From Anaerotruncus sp. (GTDB lineage Bacteria; Bacillota; Clostridia; Oscillospirales; Ruminococcaceae), in the NCBI GenBank assembly GCA_021770005.1, contig JAETRV010000017.1:1-51587 (forward strand): a stretch of DNA of 51,587 nt. Reading direction: 5' to 3'. Shown one piece after another: positions 23,747 to 33,000 of the stretch. A program made the position numbers and the translations under genes. The notes under the pieces were generated by a model. It made no database searches. It was not told the origin of the DNA and saw nothing but the letters and a program-made list of their open reading frames with translations. The first letter of the stretch is position 1. Each line of letters opens with the position of its first letter.

Positions 23747-25821
23747 GCCGGATCGAGATCCTCGCCCCGGCGGGGAGTCCGGAGAGCCTGCGCGCGGCAG
23801 CAGCCTGTGGCGCGGACGCGGTCTATCTGGGGATCGACGTGCTCAACGCCCGGCGCAATGCGGCCAACTTTACCCGGGAGACCCTTGCGGAAACGGTCCG
23901 ATACTGCCACATCCGAGGTCTGAAGGTCTATCTAACGCTGAATATCCTCCTGCTGGAACAGGAGCTGCCCACCTTGGCAGAGGTTGCCCGCACCGCCTGT
24001 GAAGCCGGTGTGGACGCGGCGATCGTTCAGGACTTGGGTGTAGCCGCGTTTTTGCGGCGCTGCTGCCCCGGGCTGCGGCTCAACGCATCCACCCAGATGG
24101 CAGTCCACAACCCGGAGGGCGCCCGGCGGCTGGAACAGCTGGGGTTTTCACGGGTGGTGCTCGCCCGCGAATGCTCCCAGCAGGAGATCGAGAAGATCGT
24201 CCGCGCCACCCCTTTGGAGGTCGAGGTATTTATCCACGGGGCGCTCTGTATGTGCGTTTCGGGGCAGTGCTACCTCTCCTCGGTGCTGGGACAGCGCAGC
24301 GGCAACCGCGGGCTCTGTGCCCAGCCCTGCCGCCTCGGGTTCGAGACCCGCGCATCCAGCCACGCGCTTTCGCTCAAGGATATGAGCCTGATCAGCCGGA
24401 TCGGCGAATTGCAGGCGATGGGGGTACATTCGGTCAAGATTGAGGGGCGGATGAAACGCCCAGAGTATGTCGCGGCAGCGGTCACCGCCTGCCGGGATGC
24501 GCTCGAAGGGCGGCCGGTTGATCTCGAGGGATTGCAATCGGTATTTTCCAGAAGCGGATTTACGGATGATTATTACACGGGCGAGCGAACCCTCGATATG
24601 TTTGGCATCCGGGGCAAGGAGGACGTGACCGCCGCGGCCGGTGTGCTCGGGCGGCTCGAGAACCTCTACACCGATCCCCGCAAGCAGGTGCAGAAGGTGG
24701 GGATTGCGTTTGACTTCACCATGCAGGCAGGGGAGTCCTCGGCCCTTTCGGTGTCCGACTGCGACGGGAATACCGTCCGCGTGGAGGGGGAACCCCCACA
24801 GGCAGCCCTCAATAAGCCGACCAGCCCCGAGCGGGCGGAGGCCAGCCTGTCTAAAACGGGCGGCACCCCTTACCGGGTGGAGCGGATCGCCTGCTCGATT
24901 GGGTCAGGGTTGATGCTGCCCGCTGCCGCAGTCAATGCGCTCCGCCGGGAGGCGCTCTCCCGCCTGGACGAACTGCGCGGCCGGGCGAGGATGATCCCGT
25001 TTGACCCATCGGGCATCAGGACGCCCCCCCTTCCGGAGGCCCCGATCCCCGATACTCCGGTCCTGCGCCTCCGGCTCAACCGGAAGGAACAGCTTTCGGA
25101 GCCACTTTGGCGAAAGGCTGGGCTGGTCACTCTGCCGGTGCCCGAGTTGGTCGCGCTGTTCCGGACGGGGCAGGTGCCGGAGGAACTGGTGGACAGGCTC
25201 TGTGCTGGGCTGCCGCATATCCTCTTTGAGGGGCAGGACACACTCTGTAGTCAGCTGGTTGAGCTGCGGGAATACGGGGTGGGCCATGCCGGGGTAGGCA
25301 ATCTGGGAAGCCTGGAGATCGCATCCGGATATGGGTTCACCCTGCATGGGGAGGCGTTCTTCAACGCCACCAATTCGGAGGCGGTCGCCGCGTTCGCCCG
25401 GATGGGGCTTGCCGATTTGGAGCTTTCGTTCGAGCTGAGCCTTGACGCGGCCAAACGGCTGCGGCATCCGGTTCCGCTGGGGCTGACCGCCTATGGAAGA
25501 TTGCCGCTGATGACCGTCCGAAACTGCCCGGTGCGGGTTTCCGCTGGATGCAGACGGTGCGGGGAGGGTGAAAATTACATCACCGACCGCAAGGGAAACC
25601 GTTTGTATACCTCCTGTGCCTACGGGATGACCGAGCTTTACAATCCGGTGCCGCTTTACATGGGCGACCGGATGGACGAGCTGCGCGGGCTGGGGTTTTA
25701 TACCCTCCGGTTCACCACCGAGGACGCAGCAGAATGTCTGCGGGTGCTCGAGGGATACCGCACCGGAGCGGCTTATACCGGGAAGTTTACCCGGGGCCTG
25801 CTCTACAAGACCATTTTATAG
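23743..25821 (+). CDS. U32 family peptidase / RlhA-like protein
   Basis: 692-aa protein of peptidase family U32 with a C-terminal DUF3656-type region. The N-terminal barrel carries ILAPAGSPESLRAAAACGADAVYLG. The cysteine motif appears as VFIHGALCMCVSGQCYLSS followed by NRGLCAQPCR. A second cysteine group near the C-terminus (CPVRVSAGCRRCGEG) is typical of the longer members. Some relatives are needed for 23S rRNA hydroxylation rather than proteolysis, so the activity is open. It is coupled to zapA through ATGA. Confidence 0.9.
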   Translation: MSRIEILAPAGSPESLRAAAACGADAVYLGIDVLNARRNAANFTRETLAETVRYCHIRGLKVYLTLNILLLEQELPTLAEVARTACEAGVDAAIVQDLGVAAFLRRCCPGLRLNASTQMAVHNPEGARRLEQLGFSRVVLARECSQQEIEKIVRATPLEVEVFIHGALCMCVSGQCYLSSVLGQRSGNRGLCAQPCRLGFETRASSHALSLKDMSLISRIGELQAMGVHSVKIEGRMKRPEYVAAAVTACRDALEGRPVDLEGLQSVFSRSGFTDDYYTGERTLDMFGIRGKEDVTAAAGVLGRLENLYTDPRKQVQKVGIAFDFTMQAGESSALSVSDCDGNTVRVEGEPPQAALNKPTSPERAEASLSKTGGTPYRVERIACSIGSGLMLPAAAVNALRREALSRLDELRGRARMIPFDPSGIRTPPLPEAPIPDTPVLRLRLNRKEQLSEPLWRKAGLVTLPVPELVALFRTGQVPEELVDRLCAGLPHILFEGQDTLCSQLVELREYGVGHAGVGNLGSLEIASGYGFTLHGEAFFNATNSEAVAAFARMGLADLELSFELSLDAAKRLRHPVPLGLTAYGRLPLMTVRNCPVRVSAGCRRCGEGENYITDRKGNRLYTSCAYGMTELYNPVPLYMGDRMDELRGLGFYTLRFTTEDAAECLRVLEGYRTGAAYTGKFTRGLLYKTIL

Positions 25822-25829
25822 GGGACACT

Positions 25830-25992
25830 AGGGGCTATTTGAAAAATCGAAACGACCGTCTTTTTCTACAAGAAACGGCATCTGCTGCGTCAAAAATGCT
25901 CGGAATACACAAAGTATTCCTGCGCTTTTCTCCTTGCAGCTGCTCATCTCTTGCGAAAAATCCGTCCATTTCTCTATTTTCAAACAAGCCCT
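25830..25992. repeat. MITE-like element with imperfect terminal inverted repeats
   Basis: 163 bp between the U32 gene and dut. Left end AGGGGCTATTTGAAAAATCG; the right end, reverse-complemented, reads AGGGCTTGTTTGAAAATAG. An internal GGAATAC/GTATTCC hairpin is present. A short deletion version is at 30747-30803 and a right half at 16100-16141. No transposase lies inside. Confidence 0.75.
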
Positions 25993-26033
25993 ACACGAAT
26001 GGATTTGAACAGAATTGAAGGAGACAGAAAAAA

Positions 26034-26483
26034 GTGATGCACTATCCAGGGAATCTAAAACTGGTACGCCTGCGGCCCACGTCGCGGCTTCCATCGCCGG
26101 CGACCGAGGGAAGCGCAGGCTACGACCTATATGCCGACCTCGACACACCCGCGGTGATCCATCCCGGACAGACGGTAGCCATCCCGACCGGACTTTCGAT
26201 GCAGATCGAACCCGGGTTTGCGGGGTTTGTGTTTGCCCGGAGCGGGCTGGGGGTGCGGCATGGGATCGTGCCCGCCAACTGTGTTGGGGTGATCGACAGC
26301 GACTACCGCGGAGAGGTCCTTGTCGCACTGTACAACCATGCGGAACAGTCGTTTACCGTCCAGCCGGGCGACCGGATGGCGCAGCTGGTGCTGCTGCCGG
26401 TTGCGCTTCCGGCGGTGGAGGAATGCCGGGCGCTGGAAGAGAGCGCCCGCGGCAGCGGTGGGTTCGGCTCCACCGGAAGATGA
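26034..26483 (+). CDS. dut: dUTP diphosphatase
   Basis: Homotrimeric dUTPase that hydrolyses dUTP to dUMP and PPi. All five family motifs are present in order: GYDLYADLD, ARSGLGVRHG, GVIDSDYRGEV, GDRMAQLVLLP and the C-terminal RGSGGFGSTGR. About 149 aa. GGAG at 26020 favours the GTG start at 26034 (10 nt); ATG 26037 directly follows and is the alternative. DUF4321 and maf follow closely, suggesting one transcript with nucleotide-house-cleaning functions. Confidence 0.95.
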   Translation: MMHYPGNLKLVRLRPTSRLPSPATEGSAGYDLYADLDTPAVIHPGQTVAIPTGLSMQIEPGFAGFVFARSGLGVRHGIVPANCVGVIDSDYRGEVLVALYNHAEQSFTVQPGDRMAQLVLLPVALPAVEECRALEESARGSGGFGSTGR

Positions 26484-26502
26484 ACAGAGGGGGCGTTTGA
26501 AA

Positions 26503-26796
26503 TTGAGAAAGATGCTTCTGTTTGGGTTTTATCTTGTGGCAGCGGTGGTGGTAGGCGCACTGCTGGCTGCGGCTGCAACACAGGTGCCGGCGCTGGCGTG
26601 GCTTGCGTTCGGCAAAAGCATCGGGCTTTCGGTCGAAAACCCGATGGTGATCGACCTTTCGGTCATTAAGATCGCGTTTGGATTTGAGGTCGGGATTACG
26701 GTGGCACATCTGCTCTGCCTGATTGCTGCCTTTTTCGGCTATAGATATACGGTCAAGGCGATGGGGTGGGTTCAGCATGAAGACAATGAGCAATAG
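26503..26796 (+). CDS. DUF4321 family membrane protein
   Basis: 97-aa protein with two hydrophobic segments (about residues 4-26 and 62-85) and the block VIDLSVIKIAFGFEVGIT resembling the conserved core of DUF4321. In Clostridia this family often precedes maf, as here. The TTG start is chosen because AGAGGGGG lies 9 nt upstream; an ATG three codons later is too far from that site. It overlaps the maf start by 20 nt. Function unknown. Confidence 0.75.
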   Translation: MRKMLLFGFYLVAAVVVGALLAAAATQVPALAWLAFGKSIGLSVENPMVIDLSVIKIAFGFEVGITVAHLLCLIAAFFGYRYTVKAMGWVQHEDNEQ

Positions 26797-27352
26797 ACGG
26801 ATTATACTCGCTTCCCAGTCCCCCCGCCGCAAAGAGTTGATGGGCCTGCTGTTCCCACAGTTTGAGGTGCGGGTCCCGGACGTGGATGAAACCCGGCCCG
26901 AAGGGGCTTCGCTGGGGCGGGCGGTTGAGCTGCTCGCCCTGCGCAAGGGGCAGGCGGTTGCCCAGGTTGAGCCGGATGCGCTGGTCATTGCGGCGGATAC
27001 CCTCGTTACGCTGGACTCGCTGGTCTTGGGAAAGCCGTCCGGCAGGGAGGATGCGGCAAGGATGCTCCGCCTGCTTTCAGGGCGGGTACATCAGGTCTAT
27101 ACCGGGGTTGCACTGCTCGAAGGGGCGCGGGTCAAGCGGTTCCATTGCGTCACCGACGTGGAGTTTTCCCCGCTCACCGAGGAGGAAATCCGCTGGTATC
27201 TTTCGACCGGGGAGCCGTTCGATAAGGCGGGCGCTTATGGCATTCAGGGATACGGCGCGCGGTTTATCCGGGGAATCCGGGAGGACTTTTTCAACGTTAT
27301 GGGATTGCCGGTCAACGAGTTATACCGCCAAATTATGCAATTTACCAAATAA
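26777..27352 (+). CDS. maf: Maf-family nucleotide pyrophosphatase
   Basis: House-cleaning pyrophosphatase that hydrolyses non-canonical nucleotides and is linked to septum control. 191 aa. Motifs: ILASQSPRRKELM at the N-terminus, DVDETRPEG, VIAADTLVTLD and GKPSGREDAARML, and the late FDKAGAYGIQGYGA. The start is ATG 26777 with GGGGTGGG upstream, overlapping the DUF4321 gene; ATG 26786 is also possible. It stands before mreB, a common order. Confidence 0.94.
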   Translation: MKTMSNRRIILASQSPRRKELMGLLFPQFEVRVPDVDETRPEGASLGRAVELLALRKGQAVAQVEPDALVIAADTLVTLDSLVLGKPSGREDAARMLRLLSGRVHQVYTGVALLEGARVKRFHCVTDVEFSPLTEEEIRWYLSTGEPFDKAGAYGIQGYGARFIRGIREDFFNVMGLPVNELYRQIMQFTK

Positions 27353-27390
27353 AAATGGTCGAAACTTCGGGAATATTAACATTTCACCGG

Positions 27391-27419
27391 TTGTTCTATC
27401 GCGCGGGAAAAGGTATAAT
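27391..27419 (+). promoter_or_regulatory. Sigma-A promoter of mreB
   Basis: TTGTTC (27391-27396), 17-bp spacer, TATAAT (27414-27419), about 275 nt before the mreB start. Confidence 0.75.
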
Positions 27420-27425
27420 ATCTGC

Positions 27426-27693
27426 ATGGCAGACAGGGCGGACGGGTTCTGCCCAGCGAATGGCTGCACCGAGACAAATTGAGGCTGTGTTTTGAGATAT
27501 GGCCCATGCGCTTGGAAAGACGTTGTGTTTTTTGGGGCGGCGGGCACAGGCGGAAAGCGGCCTGTCGATTAAGAAATCCGGAGCAGGGCCGCTGCAAGCG
27601 GTTGCCTGCGGCGGGGCTGCCGCAGGCTTGGGCGGGACCGGAGCGGTTCTTCCCAACTGGCTTGGTGATAAGAATTAAAAGGGGATTGGAGCG
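27426..27693 (+). other. Long structured leader of mreB
   Basis: The 341-bp maf-mreB gap holds the promoter and a ~270-nt leader with two strong pairings: GCGGCCTG (about 27557) with CAGGGCCGC (about 27586), and the hairpin GCCTGCGGC/GCCGCAGGC near 27605-27630. No known riboswitch is recognised. An 18-codon ORF at 27426 starts at the expected transcription start and lacks a ribosome binding site. Confidence 0.4.
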
Positions 27694-28719
27694 ATGTTTG
27701 GTTTGTTTACAAAGGATATTGGAATCGACCTGGGGACAGCGAATACCCTGGTTTTCCGGAAAGGCAAAGGGATTATCATGCGGGAGCCGTCGGTTGTGGC
27801 GGTGGATACCCGTACGGATACCGTCCGTTATGTTGGCCAGGAGGCCAAAGAGGTCATTGGACGTACGCCCGGCAGCATTGTCGCGGTGCGCCCGCTCAAG
27901 GACGGTGTCATCGCTGACTTCGATATCACCGCCTCCATGCTCCAGATTTTTATCAAGCGGGTGTTCAACAATTCGATCTTTGCCCGCCCGCGGGTGATTA
28001 TCTGCATCCCCTCCGGGGTCACCGAGGTCGAACGGCGGGCGGTGCGTGAAGCGGCGTTCAAGGCCGGCGCGAAGCACGTCTGGATTATCGAGGAGCCGAT
28101 GGCTGCGGCGATTGGGGCGGGGCTTCCGGTTGCCGAGGCGAGCGGGAGCATGGTCGTTGATATCGGCGGCGGCACCAGCGAAGTCGCGGTGATCTCGCTG
28201 GGCGGCATCGTTGCGGCCCGTTCGGTCCGCATCGGCGGCGACGCGCTCGATTCCGCCATCATCCAGTATGTCAAGCGCAAGTACAACCTGCTGATCGGTG
28301 AGCGTACGGCCGAGGACATCAAAGTGCAGATCGGCTCGGCATTCCCGTTTGAGGGGGAGGCGAGCATGAACATCAAGGGGCGTGACCTGGGGGATGGCCT
28401 GCCCAAGAACATCATGATTACCTCGGAGGAAATCCGGGAGGCGCTTGCAGACCCGCTGGCGCTCGTGATGGAGGCGATTCGGATCACCCTCGAGCGCACT
28501 CCGCCTGAGCTTTCGGCGGACATCATCGACCATGGCATTACCCTGACTGGCGGCGGCGCTCTGCTGCGCGGCCTGGACAAGCTGATCGAGAAAGAGACCG
28601 GGATGCCGGTCTATATCGGTGAGGACCCGCTCGATTGTGTAGCCAAGGGTACCGGCAAGGTGCTTGAAAGCATTGAGCAGCTCCATGAGCTGCTTTCGGA
28701 GGGTTCCCCGAACTATTGA
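27694..28719 (+). CDS. mreB: Rod shape-determining protein MreB
   Basis: Bacterial actin that organises lateral wall synthesis. 341 aa. The ATPase phosphate-1 loop is [14 protein letters not shown], phosphate-2 is [18 protein letters not shown], and the adenosine loop is [27 protein letters not shown] is the ribosome binding site. It heads the shape cluster mreB-mreC-mreD-pbp2, but 660 bp of repeats separate it from mreC, so transcription or mRNA stability may differ across that gap. Confidence 0.97.
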   Translation: MFGLFTKDIGIDLGTANTLVFRKGKGIIMREPSVVAVDTRTDTVRYVGQEAKEVIGRTPGSIVAVRPLKDGVIADFDITASMLQIFIKRVFNNSIFARPRVIICIPSGVTEVERRAVREAAFKAGAKHVWIIEEPMAAAIGAGLPVAEASGSMVVDIGGGTSEVAVISLGGIVAARSVRIGGDALDSAIIQYVKRKYNLLIGERTAEDIKVQIGSAFPFEGEASMNIKGRDLGDGLPKNIMITSEEIREALADPLALVMEAIRITLERTPPELSADIIDHGITLTGGGALLRGLDKLIEKETGMPVYIGEDPLDCVAKGTGKVLESIEQLHELLSEGSPNY

Positions 28720-28754
28720 GAGTGGGGGAAGGGGCCGTCTTGTTGCTGGTTGCT

Positions 28755-29360
28755 GGGGCAAGCAGCGGGGGCTCCGCCCCTCGACCCCGCGATTTTTTGA
28801 AAAAATCGAGTAAAACTTTCGGTTTAAGGAAAAAAGCCGCTCCCAGCTTGCCGGGGTGGGGCCTACGGGGAGGGGGCGCTGCCCCCTAACCCGTAAGACA
28901 GCCCGCAGGGGCGTCGCGCGAAGCGCGCTTCGGGCCGCAGGCCCGAGAAGCCCCGAGGAGGGCGCTCTGCGCCCAGACGTTTGGTCTGGGGCCAAACGTC
29001 CTGCTGTCCCTTGACCCTGCGATTTTTTACTCCGGCCTAAGAGCCGACGCTGCGCGTCAGTTGACCTATGTACGCCGCGGCGGCAGTGAAAAAAATCGAG
29101 TAAAACTTTTTGGGTTAAGGAAAAAAGTCGGCCCCAGCTTGCCGGGGTGGGGCCTACGGGGAGGGGGCGCTGCCCCCTAACCCGTAAGACAGCCCGCAGG
29201 GGCGTCGCGCGAAGCGCGCTTCGGGCCGTAGGCCCGAGAAGCCCCGAGGAGGGCGCTCTGCGCCCAGACGTTTGGTCTGGGGCCAAACGTCCTGCTGTCC
29301 CTTGACCCTGCAATTTTTCGAGAAAATAGGCTCTAAAAGCTGCTCCCTTCGGCAGTAGAA
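28755..29360 (+). repeat. Modular repeat block with two near-identical 200-bp cassettes
   Basis: This fills the 663-bp mreB-mreC gap. It starts with GGGGGCTCCGCCCC and the stem CGATTTTTT/AAAAAATCG (28790-28809). Cassette 1 (28826-29024) follows, then a loop module flanked by GATTTTTTAC/GTGAAAAAAATC (29020-29098), then cassette 2 (29117-29315). The cassettes are almost identical to each other and to 5959-6160, with a period of 291 bp. No ORF is supported. Confidence 0.9.
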
Positions 29361-29382
29361 AATCGGGGAAAGGTTCGTCGTT

Positions 29383-30237
29383 TTGGAAGATTTCTTTAAG
29401 AGTATCAGATTTAAAATATTGCTCGGCGTGCTGATCCTGTTGGTATTTTTTATGCTGCGGGCCGCATGGACGGGCGGCGTTGCGCCGGTTCTCCCGCAGG
29501 TGGCGGGGGTGGTCGTTACGCCGCTGCAAAGGGTATCCTCCTCGATTTCCAGGATAGCGGGGGATTATTTTGTGCGCTATATTGAAGCGTGGCAGACCGC
29601 CGAGGAGAACGAACGGCTGCAAACCGAGGTCAATGAGCTGCGCCAGCAGTTGGTCGAACTCGAGAACTACCGCGAGGAGAATGAAAATCTGAAAGGATTC
29701 CTCGAGATCAAAGAGCGCAACCCGGATTTTGAGTTTGAGCCTGCTTCGGTCACTGCCCGCGACCCAAACGACCGGTTCTACTCATTCACAATCGATAAGG
29801 GGACGCTTGACGGCGTTTCCCCAAACGACACCGTCCTCACCGCCGCTGGGCTGGTCGGGCGGGTCAAAGAGGTGGGGCTGAACTGGGCCAAGGTGCTGAC
29901 CATCCTTGACCCATCGGTCAACGTGGGCGCTTACGATAACCGTACCCGCGATACCGGCATCGTGACCGGCGCGGTTGACCTTGCGGGGCTGGGCAGATGT
30001 AAGCTGGCCTACCTCCAGCGGGAGAGCGGCGCAAATGCGGGGGACCTTGTGGTCACAAGCGGGGGGAGCATCTTCCCACAGGACATCGTAATCGGCAGGA
30101 TTGCCGAGATCGCCTACGAAAAGGGGGAAATTTCCCTTTTCGCGGTCATCGAACCGGCGGCTGATATCCGTTCGCTCACCAGCGTCATGGTCATCAAATC
30201 GTTCGCCGGGCAGGAGGTCCCCGCTGATGACGAATAA
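29383..30237 (+). CDS. mreC: Cell shape protein MreC
   Basis: Membrane-anchored periplasm-facing scaffold linking MreB to the elongation enzymes. 284 aa: one N-terminal membrane helix (about residues 10-28), a coiled coil (about 65-105), then the beta-rich domain with DGVSPNDTVLTAAGLVGRVKEV and GDLVVTSGGSIFPQDIVIG. It starts at TTG (LEDFFKSIRFK) with GGGGAAAGG 9 nt upstream; the repeat block ends just before. It overlaps mreD by 11 nt. Confidence 0.94.
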   Translation: MEDFFKSIRFKILLGVLILLVFFMLRAAWTGGVAPVLPQVAGVVVTPLQRVSSSISRIAGDYFVRYIEAWQTAEENERLQTEVNELRQQLVELENYREENENLKGFLEIKERNPDFEFEPASVTARDPNDRFYSFTIDKGTLDGVSPNDTVLTAAGLVGRVKEVGLNWAKVLTILDPSVNVGAYDNRTRDTGIVTGAVDLAGLGRCKLAYLQRESGANAGDLVVTSGGSIFPQDIVIGRIAEIAYEKGEISLFAVIEPAADIRSLTSVMVIKSFAGQEVPADDE

Positions 30238-30748
30238 AAAGCCGATCTATGCCGCAAAATACTGTTCGTATATTGTGTTTATCATCATCCTTTTTGTATT
30301 GCAGACGACCCCAGGATTTTTGACCGTCATGGACGTGAAGCCCAATTTTGTTATCCCCGCAGCGGTCTGTATCGCTATGCGGGAAGGGGAGTTCCTTGGG
30401 GGCCTTTATGGGGCATTTGTCGGGATTCTTTGTGACCTTGGAGGGTTCAACCTCTTTGGATTGAACGCAATTCTATTGCTGATTGCAGGGGTGGCATGCG
30501 GCCTGCTTACGATCTATCTGCTCCGGCCCGGGCTGTTCAATTTCCTCATGCTGCTTGCCGCAGTGCTGCTCACACGCAGCCTGCTCGACTATCTACTCAA
30601 CTTCCTGATGTGGGGATACGAAAACGTTTGGATGGTGTTGGCCTATCGGATTTTGCCTGGTGTCGCCTATTCGTTGGTGGCCGCACCGCTGGTTTATTTG
30701 TTTTATGAGAGGCTCTACCGCTTTTTCCAACAAAAGCTAGAAGGTTAG
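30227..30748 (+). CDS. mreD: Rod shape-determining protein MreD
   Basis: Polytopic partner of MreC and PBP2. 173 aa with five or six hydrophobic helices starting at KYCSYIVFIIILFVLQTTPGF, and the typical MreD segment EGEFLGGLYGAFVGILCDL. The start is the ATG 8 nt after GGAGG, inside the end of mreC; the longer frame is a shadow of mreC. The TAG stop overlaps the first bases of a MITE-like repeat. Confidence 0.92.
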   Translation: MTNKKPIYAAKYCSYIVFIIILFVLQTTPGFLTVMDVKPNFVIPAAVCIAMREGEFLGGLYGAFVGILCDLGGFNLFGLNAILLLIAGVACGLLTIYLLRPGLFNFLMLLAAVLLTRSLLDYLLNFLMWGYENVWMVLAYRILPGVAYSLVAAPLVYLFYERLYRFFQQKLEG

Positions 30749-30803
30749 GATTTGTTTGAAAATAGAGGAAAAGACAGAGATTTTGAATTTTCAAACAGCC
30801 CCT
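30747..30803. repeat. Short MITE-like inverted repeat at the mreD stop
   Basis: 57 bp: AGGATTTGTTTGAAAATAG at the left and the inverted ATTTTCAAACAGCCCCT at the right, almost one long hairpin. It is the internally deleted version of 25830-25992 and shares two bases with the mreD stop codon. Confidence 0.75.
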
Positions 30804-30868
30804 AGCGCGGGGTCTACAGAGGGGGGCGCTGCCCGATTGCCCCCGCTGCCGGAAGAAAGGAGTTGCCC

Positions 30869-32986
30869 ATGCACCTGAAAGCGCCCGCCGTACGCCTTGC
30901 CATTCTCGGCGCGGCGGTTGTCCTGGTTTTGCTGCTCTATTCCCTGCGGCTGATGCAGATGCAGGTGGTTGAGGGGGAGATGTATGCCCAGATGATCGAC
31001 GAGGGGTGGTCCTCCACCCAGACGATCAAGGCGGCGCGTGGGGAGATCATCGACCGCAACGGGCGTCCGCTCGCCATGAACACGATCGGGCGGGACGTGG
31101 TGATCGACCGCGCGTTCCTCGTCCCGGGCAGTACCAACGAGGTGGTGCTCAAGCTGATCCGGATCATGGAGGAGGCGGACGAGGGCTGGATCGATAACCT
31201 GCCGCTGACCCGTCAGCCGCCGTTCCGTTTCTATGAGGGGGAAAGTTATGCATCTGCAATCTCAAGCCTCAAACGTGCCCTTGGGCTGAACGAAAACGCG
31301 ACCCCGGATGACGTGGTTTACTGGCTGAAAGACCGGTATGATTTGGAATCGTACGGGAGCGAGGAGAACCCGATTCCCTATACCGATGAGGAGTTCCGCA
31401 AGATTGCAGGGGTGCGGTACGAGATGGAGCGGACCAACTTCAACTATAACAACCCCTATACGTTTGCGACCAATATCAAGATCGAGACGGTCCCCAAGAT
31501 CAAGGAGCGCAGTTTTGACATCCCCGGAGTCGATGTTAAGGAGAGCACGATCCGCCAATATGTCAGCGGTGACGTTGCGCCGCATATTATCGGGCAGATT
31601 GGTAAAATCTATAAAGAACAGTGGGACGAGGCGATCAAGGACGGCGCCGAGCTGGTCAACGGCGTGACCTATGCCGAGATCGACGGGCGCAAGTACGCGA
31701 TGAACGACGTGATTGGCAACTCGGGTGCGGAGCAGGCGTTTGAATATTACCTCAAGGGGGAGGACGGCGAGCGCCAGGTCCTGCTCAACGCACAGAACCA
31801 GGTGGTGGATGTGGTTGACACCAAGGAGGCGGTGCCGGGCAATACAGTGGTGCTGACGATCGATTCCCAGCTTCAGAAGGTCGCGCAGGATTCACTCGAG
31901 CGCAAGATTCTCTCGATGCAGGCGGACCTAATCACCTATCCAGAGGGCGAAGGCCATGAGGCGGACGCGGGCGCGGTTGCGGTGATCGATGTCAAGACCG
32001 GCGAACCGCTCGTGCTGGCAAGCTACCCCTCCTACAACCTGCAAAATTTTCAAAAAGACTATACCGCGTTGGCGCAGTCCAAGCCGCCCCGTCTGCTCAA
32101 TCGTGCGCTCGACGGGCAATATACCCCCGGCTCGATCTTCAAACCGGTGATTGCGCTCGCCGGACTGAATGAGGAGGTCATTTCCCCGTCCAGCGAAGTT
32201 TATTGCGGGCAGATTTACACCCGTTTCCGGGACTACCAGCCCCGCTGCCTCGACCTGCATGGGCATATCAATGTGATCGACGCGCTGCGGTGGTCTTGCA
32301 ATATCTTTTTCTACGATACCGGCTGGGAGCTGGGGATCGAGAAGATCGTCGAATACGCCAACCTGCTTGGCCTTGGGTTACCAACTGGAATAGAATTGCA
32401 AGAATATACCGGCCGTATTTCATCTCCGGAGTTGAAAGCCCAGATTCATCAGCTGGGCGACCGGGAATGGCAGCCGGGCGACGTGCTTCAGACCTCGATC
32501 GGGCAGATGGATACCCTGCTCTCTCCCCTTCAGCTTGCCAACTATGCGGCAACCCTCGCGAACAACGGCAAACGGATGGAGGTTTCGATTTTAAAATCGG
32601 TGCGGTCCTATACGTTTGACGAGGTGATCTATGAGCACGAGCCGAAGGTGGCCGAGACGATCGAAGCGGACGCCGCGTTCGCAACCATCCGGGAAGGGAT
32701 GGTTGCGGCTTCCCGGATCGGTACCGCGCGGAGCATCTTTGGAGAGGGCCTTTACGAGCTCACGGTGGCCTCTAAAACCGGTACGCCGGAGACCGCCGCA
32801 TATCCCAACTCGACCTTCATCGCCTATGCCCCCGCTGACGATCCGGAGATTGCGGTCTGTGTGATTATCGAAAAGGGATGGCATGGCTACACCGGTGCGC
32901 CGGTCGCAAAAGATATTTTCGATGCTTATTTTTCGACCAAAGGGATCTCGTCGGATGAGGTGAACTACGTGCGGCTGCTGCCGTAA
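30869..32986 (+). CDS. mrdA: Penicillin-binding protein 2 (elongasome transpeptidase)
   Basis: Class B PBP that cross-links peptidoglycan during elongation. 705 aa. One N-terminal membrane helix (about residues 8-28), the dimerisation/pedestal region, then the transpeptidase domain with the nucleophile SIFK (S422-K425), SCN (S476) and KTG (K636). AAAGGAG lies 6 nt before the ATG, so this start is preferred to the TTG two codons upstream. Last of the mre-linked wall genes; minD follows after a short repeat. Confidence 0.95.
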   Translation: MHLKAPAVRLAILGAAVVLVLLLYSLRLMQMQVVEGEMYAQMIDEGWSSTQTIKAARGEIIDRNGRPLAMNTIGRDVVIDRAFLVPGSTNEVVLKLIRIMEEADEGWIDNLPLTRQPPFRFYEGESYASAISSLKRALGLNENATPDDVVYWLKDRYDLESYGSEENPIPYTDEEFRKIAGVRYEMERTNFNYNNPYTFATNIKIETVPKIKERSFDIPGVDVKESTIRQYVSGDVAPHIIGQIGKIYKEQWDEAIKDGAELVNGVTYAEIDGRKYAMNDVIGNSGAEQAFEYYLKGEDGERQVLLNAQNQVVDVVDTKEAVPGNTVVLTIDSQLQKVAQDSLERKILSMQADLITYPEGEGHEADAGAVAVIDVKTGEPLVLASYPSYNLQNFQKDYTALAQSKPPRLLNRALDGQYTPGSIFKPVIALAGLNEEVISPSSEVYCGQIYTRFRDYQPRCLDLHGHINVIDALRWSCNIFFYDTGWELGIEKIVEYANLLGLGLPTGIELQEYTGRISSPELKAQIHQLGDREWQPGDVLQTSIGQMDTLLSPLQLANYAATLANNGKRMEVSILKSVRSYTFDEVIYEHEPKVAETIEADAAFATIREGMVAASRIGTARSIFGEGLYELTVASKTGTPETAAYPNSTFIAYAPADDPEIAVCVIIEKGWHGYTGAPVAKDIFDAYFSTKGISSDEVNYVRLLP

Positions 32987-33000
32987 CGACATCAAAAGCT

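Noticed and set aside
27426-27482. 18-codon ORF beginning at the predicted mreB transcription start
   Set aside because: It would be leaderless and there is no supporting motif; kept only as a remark in the leader entry.
28826-29315. CRISPR array or tandem phage repeat
   Set aside because: Only two units, about 200 bp each, with a repeat-derived spacer; no short regular repeats with unique spacers occur in the window.
27376-29622. 748-codon open frame on the minus strand across mreB
   Set aside because: It runs antisense through mreB, the leader and the repeat block, and its internal repeats come from the duplicated cassettes. No family features.
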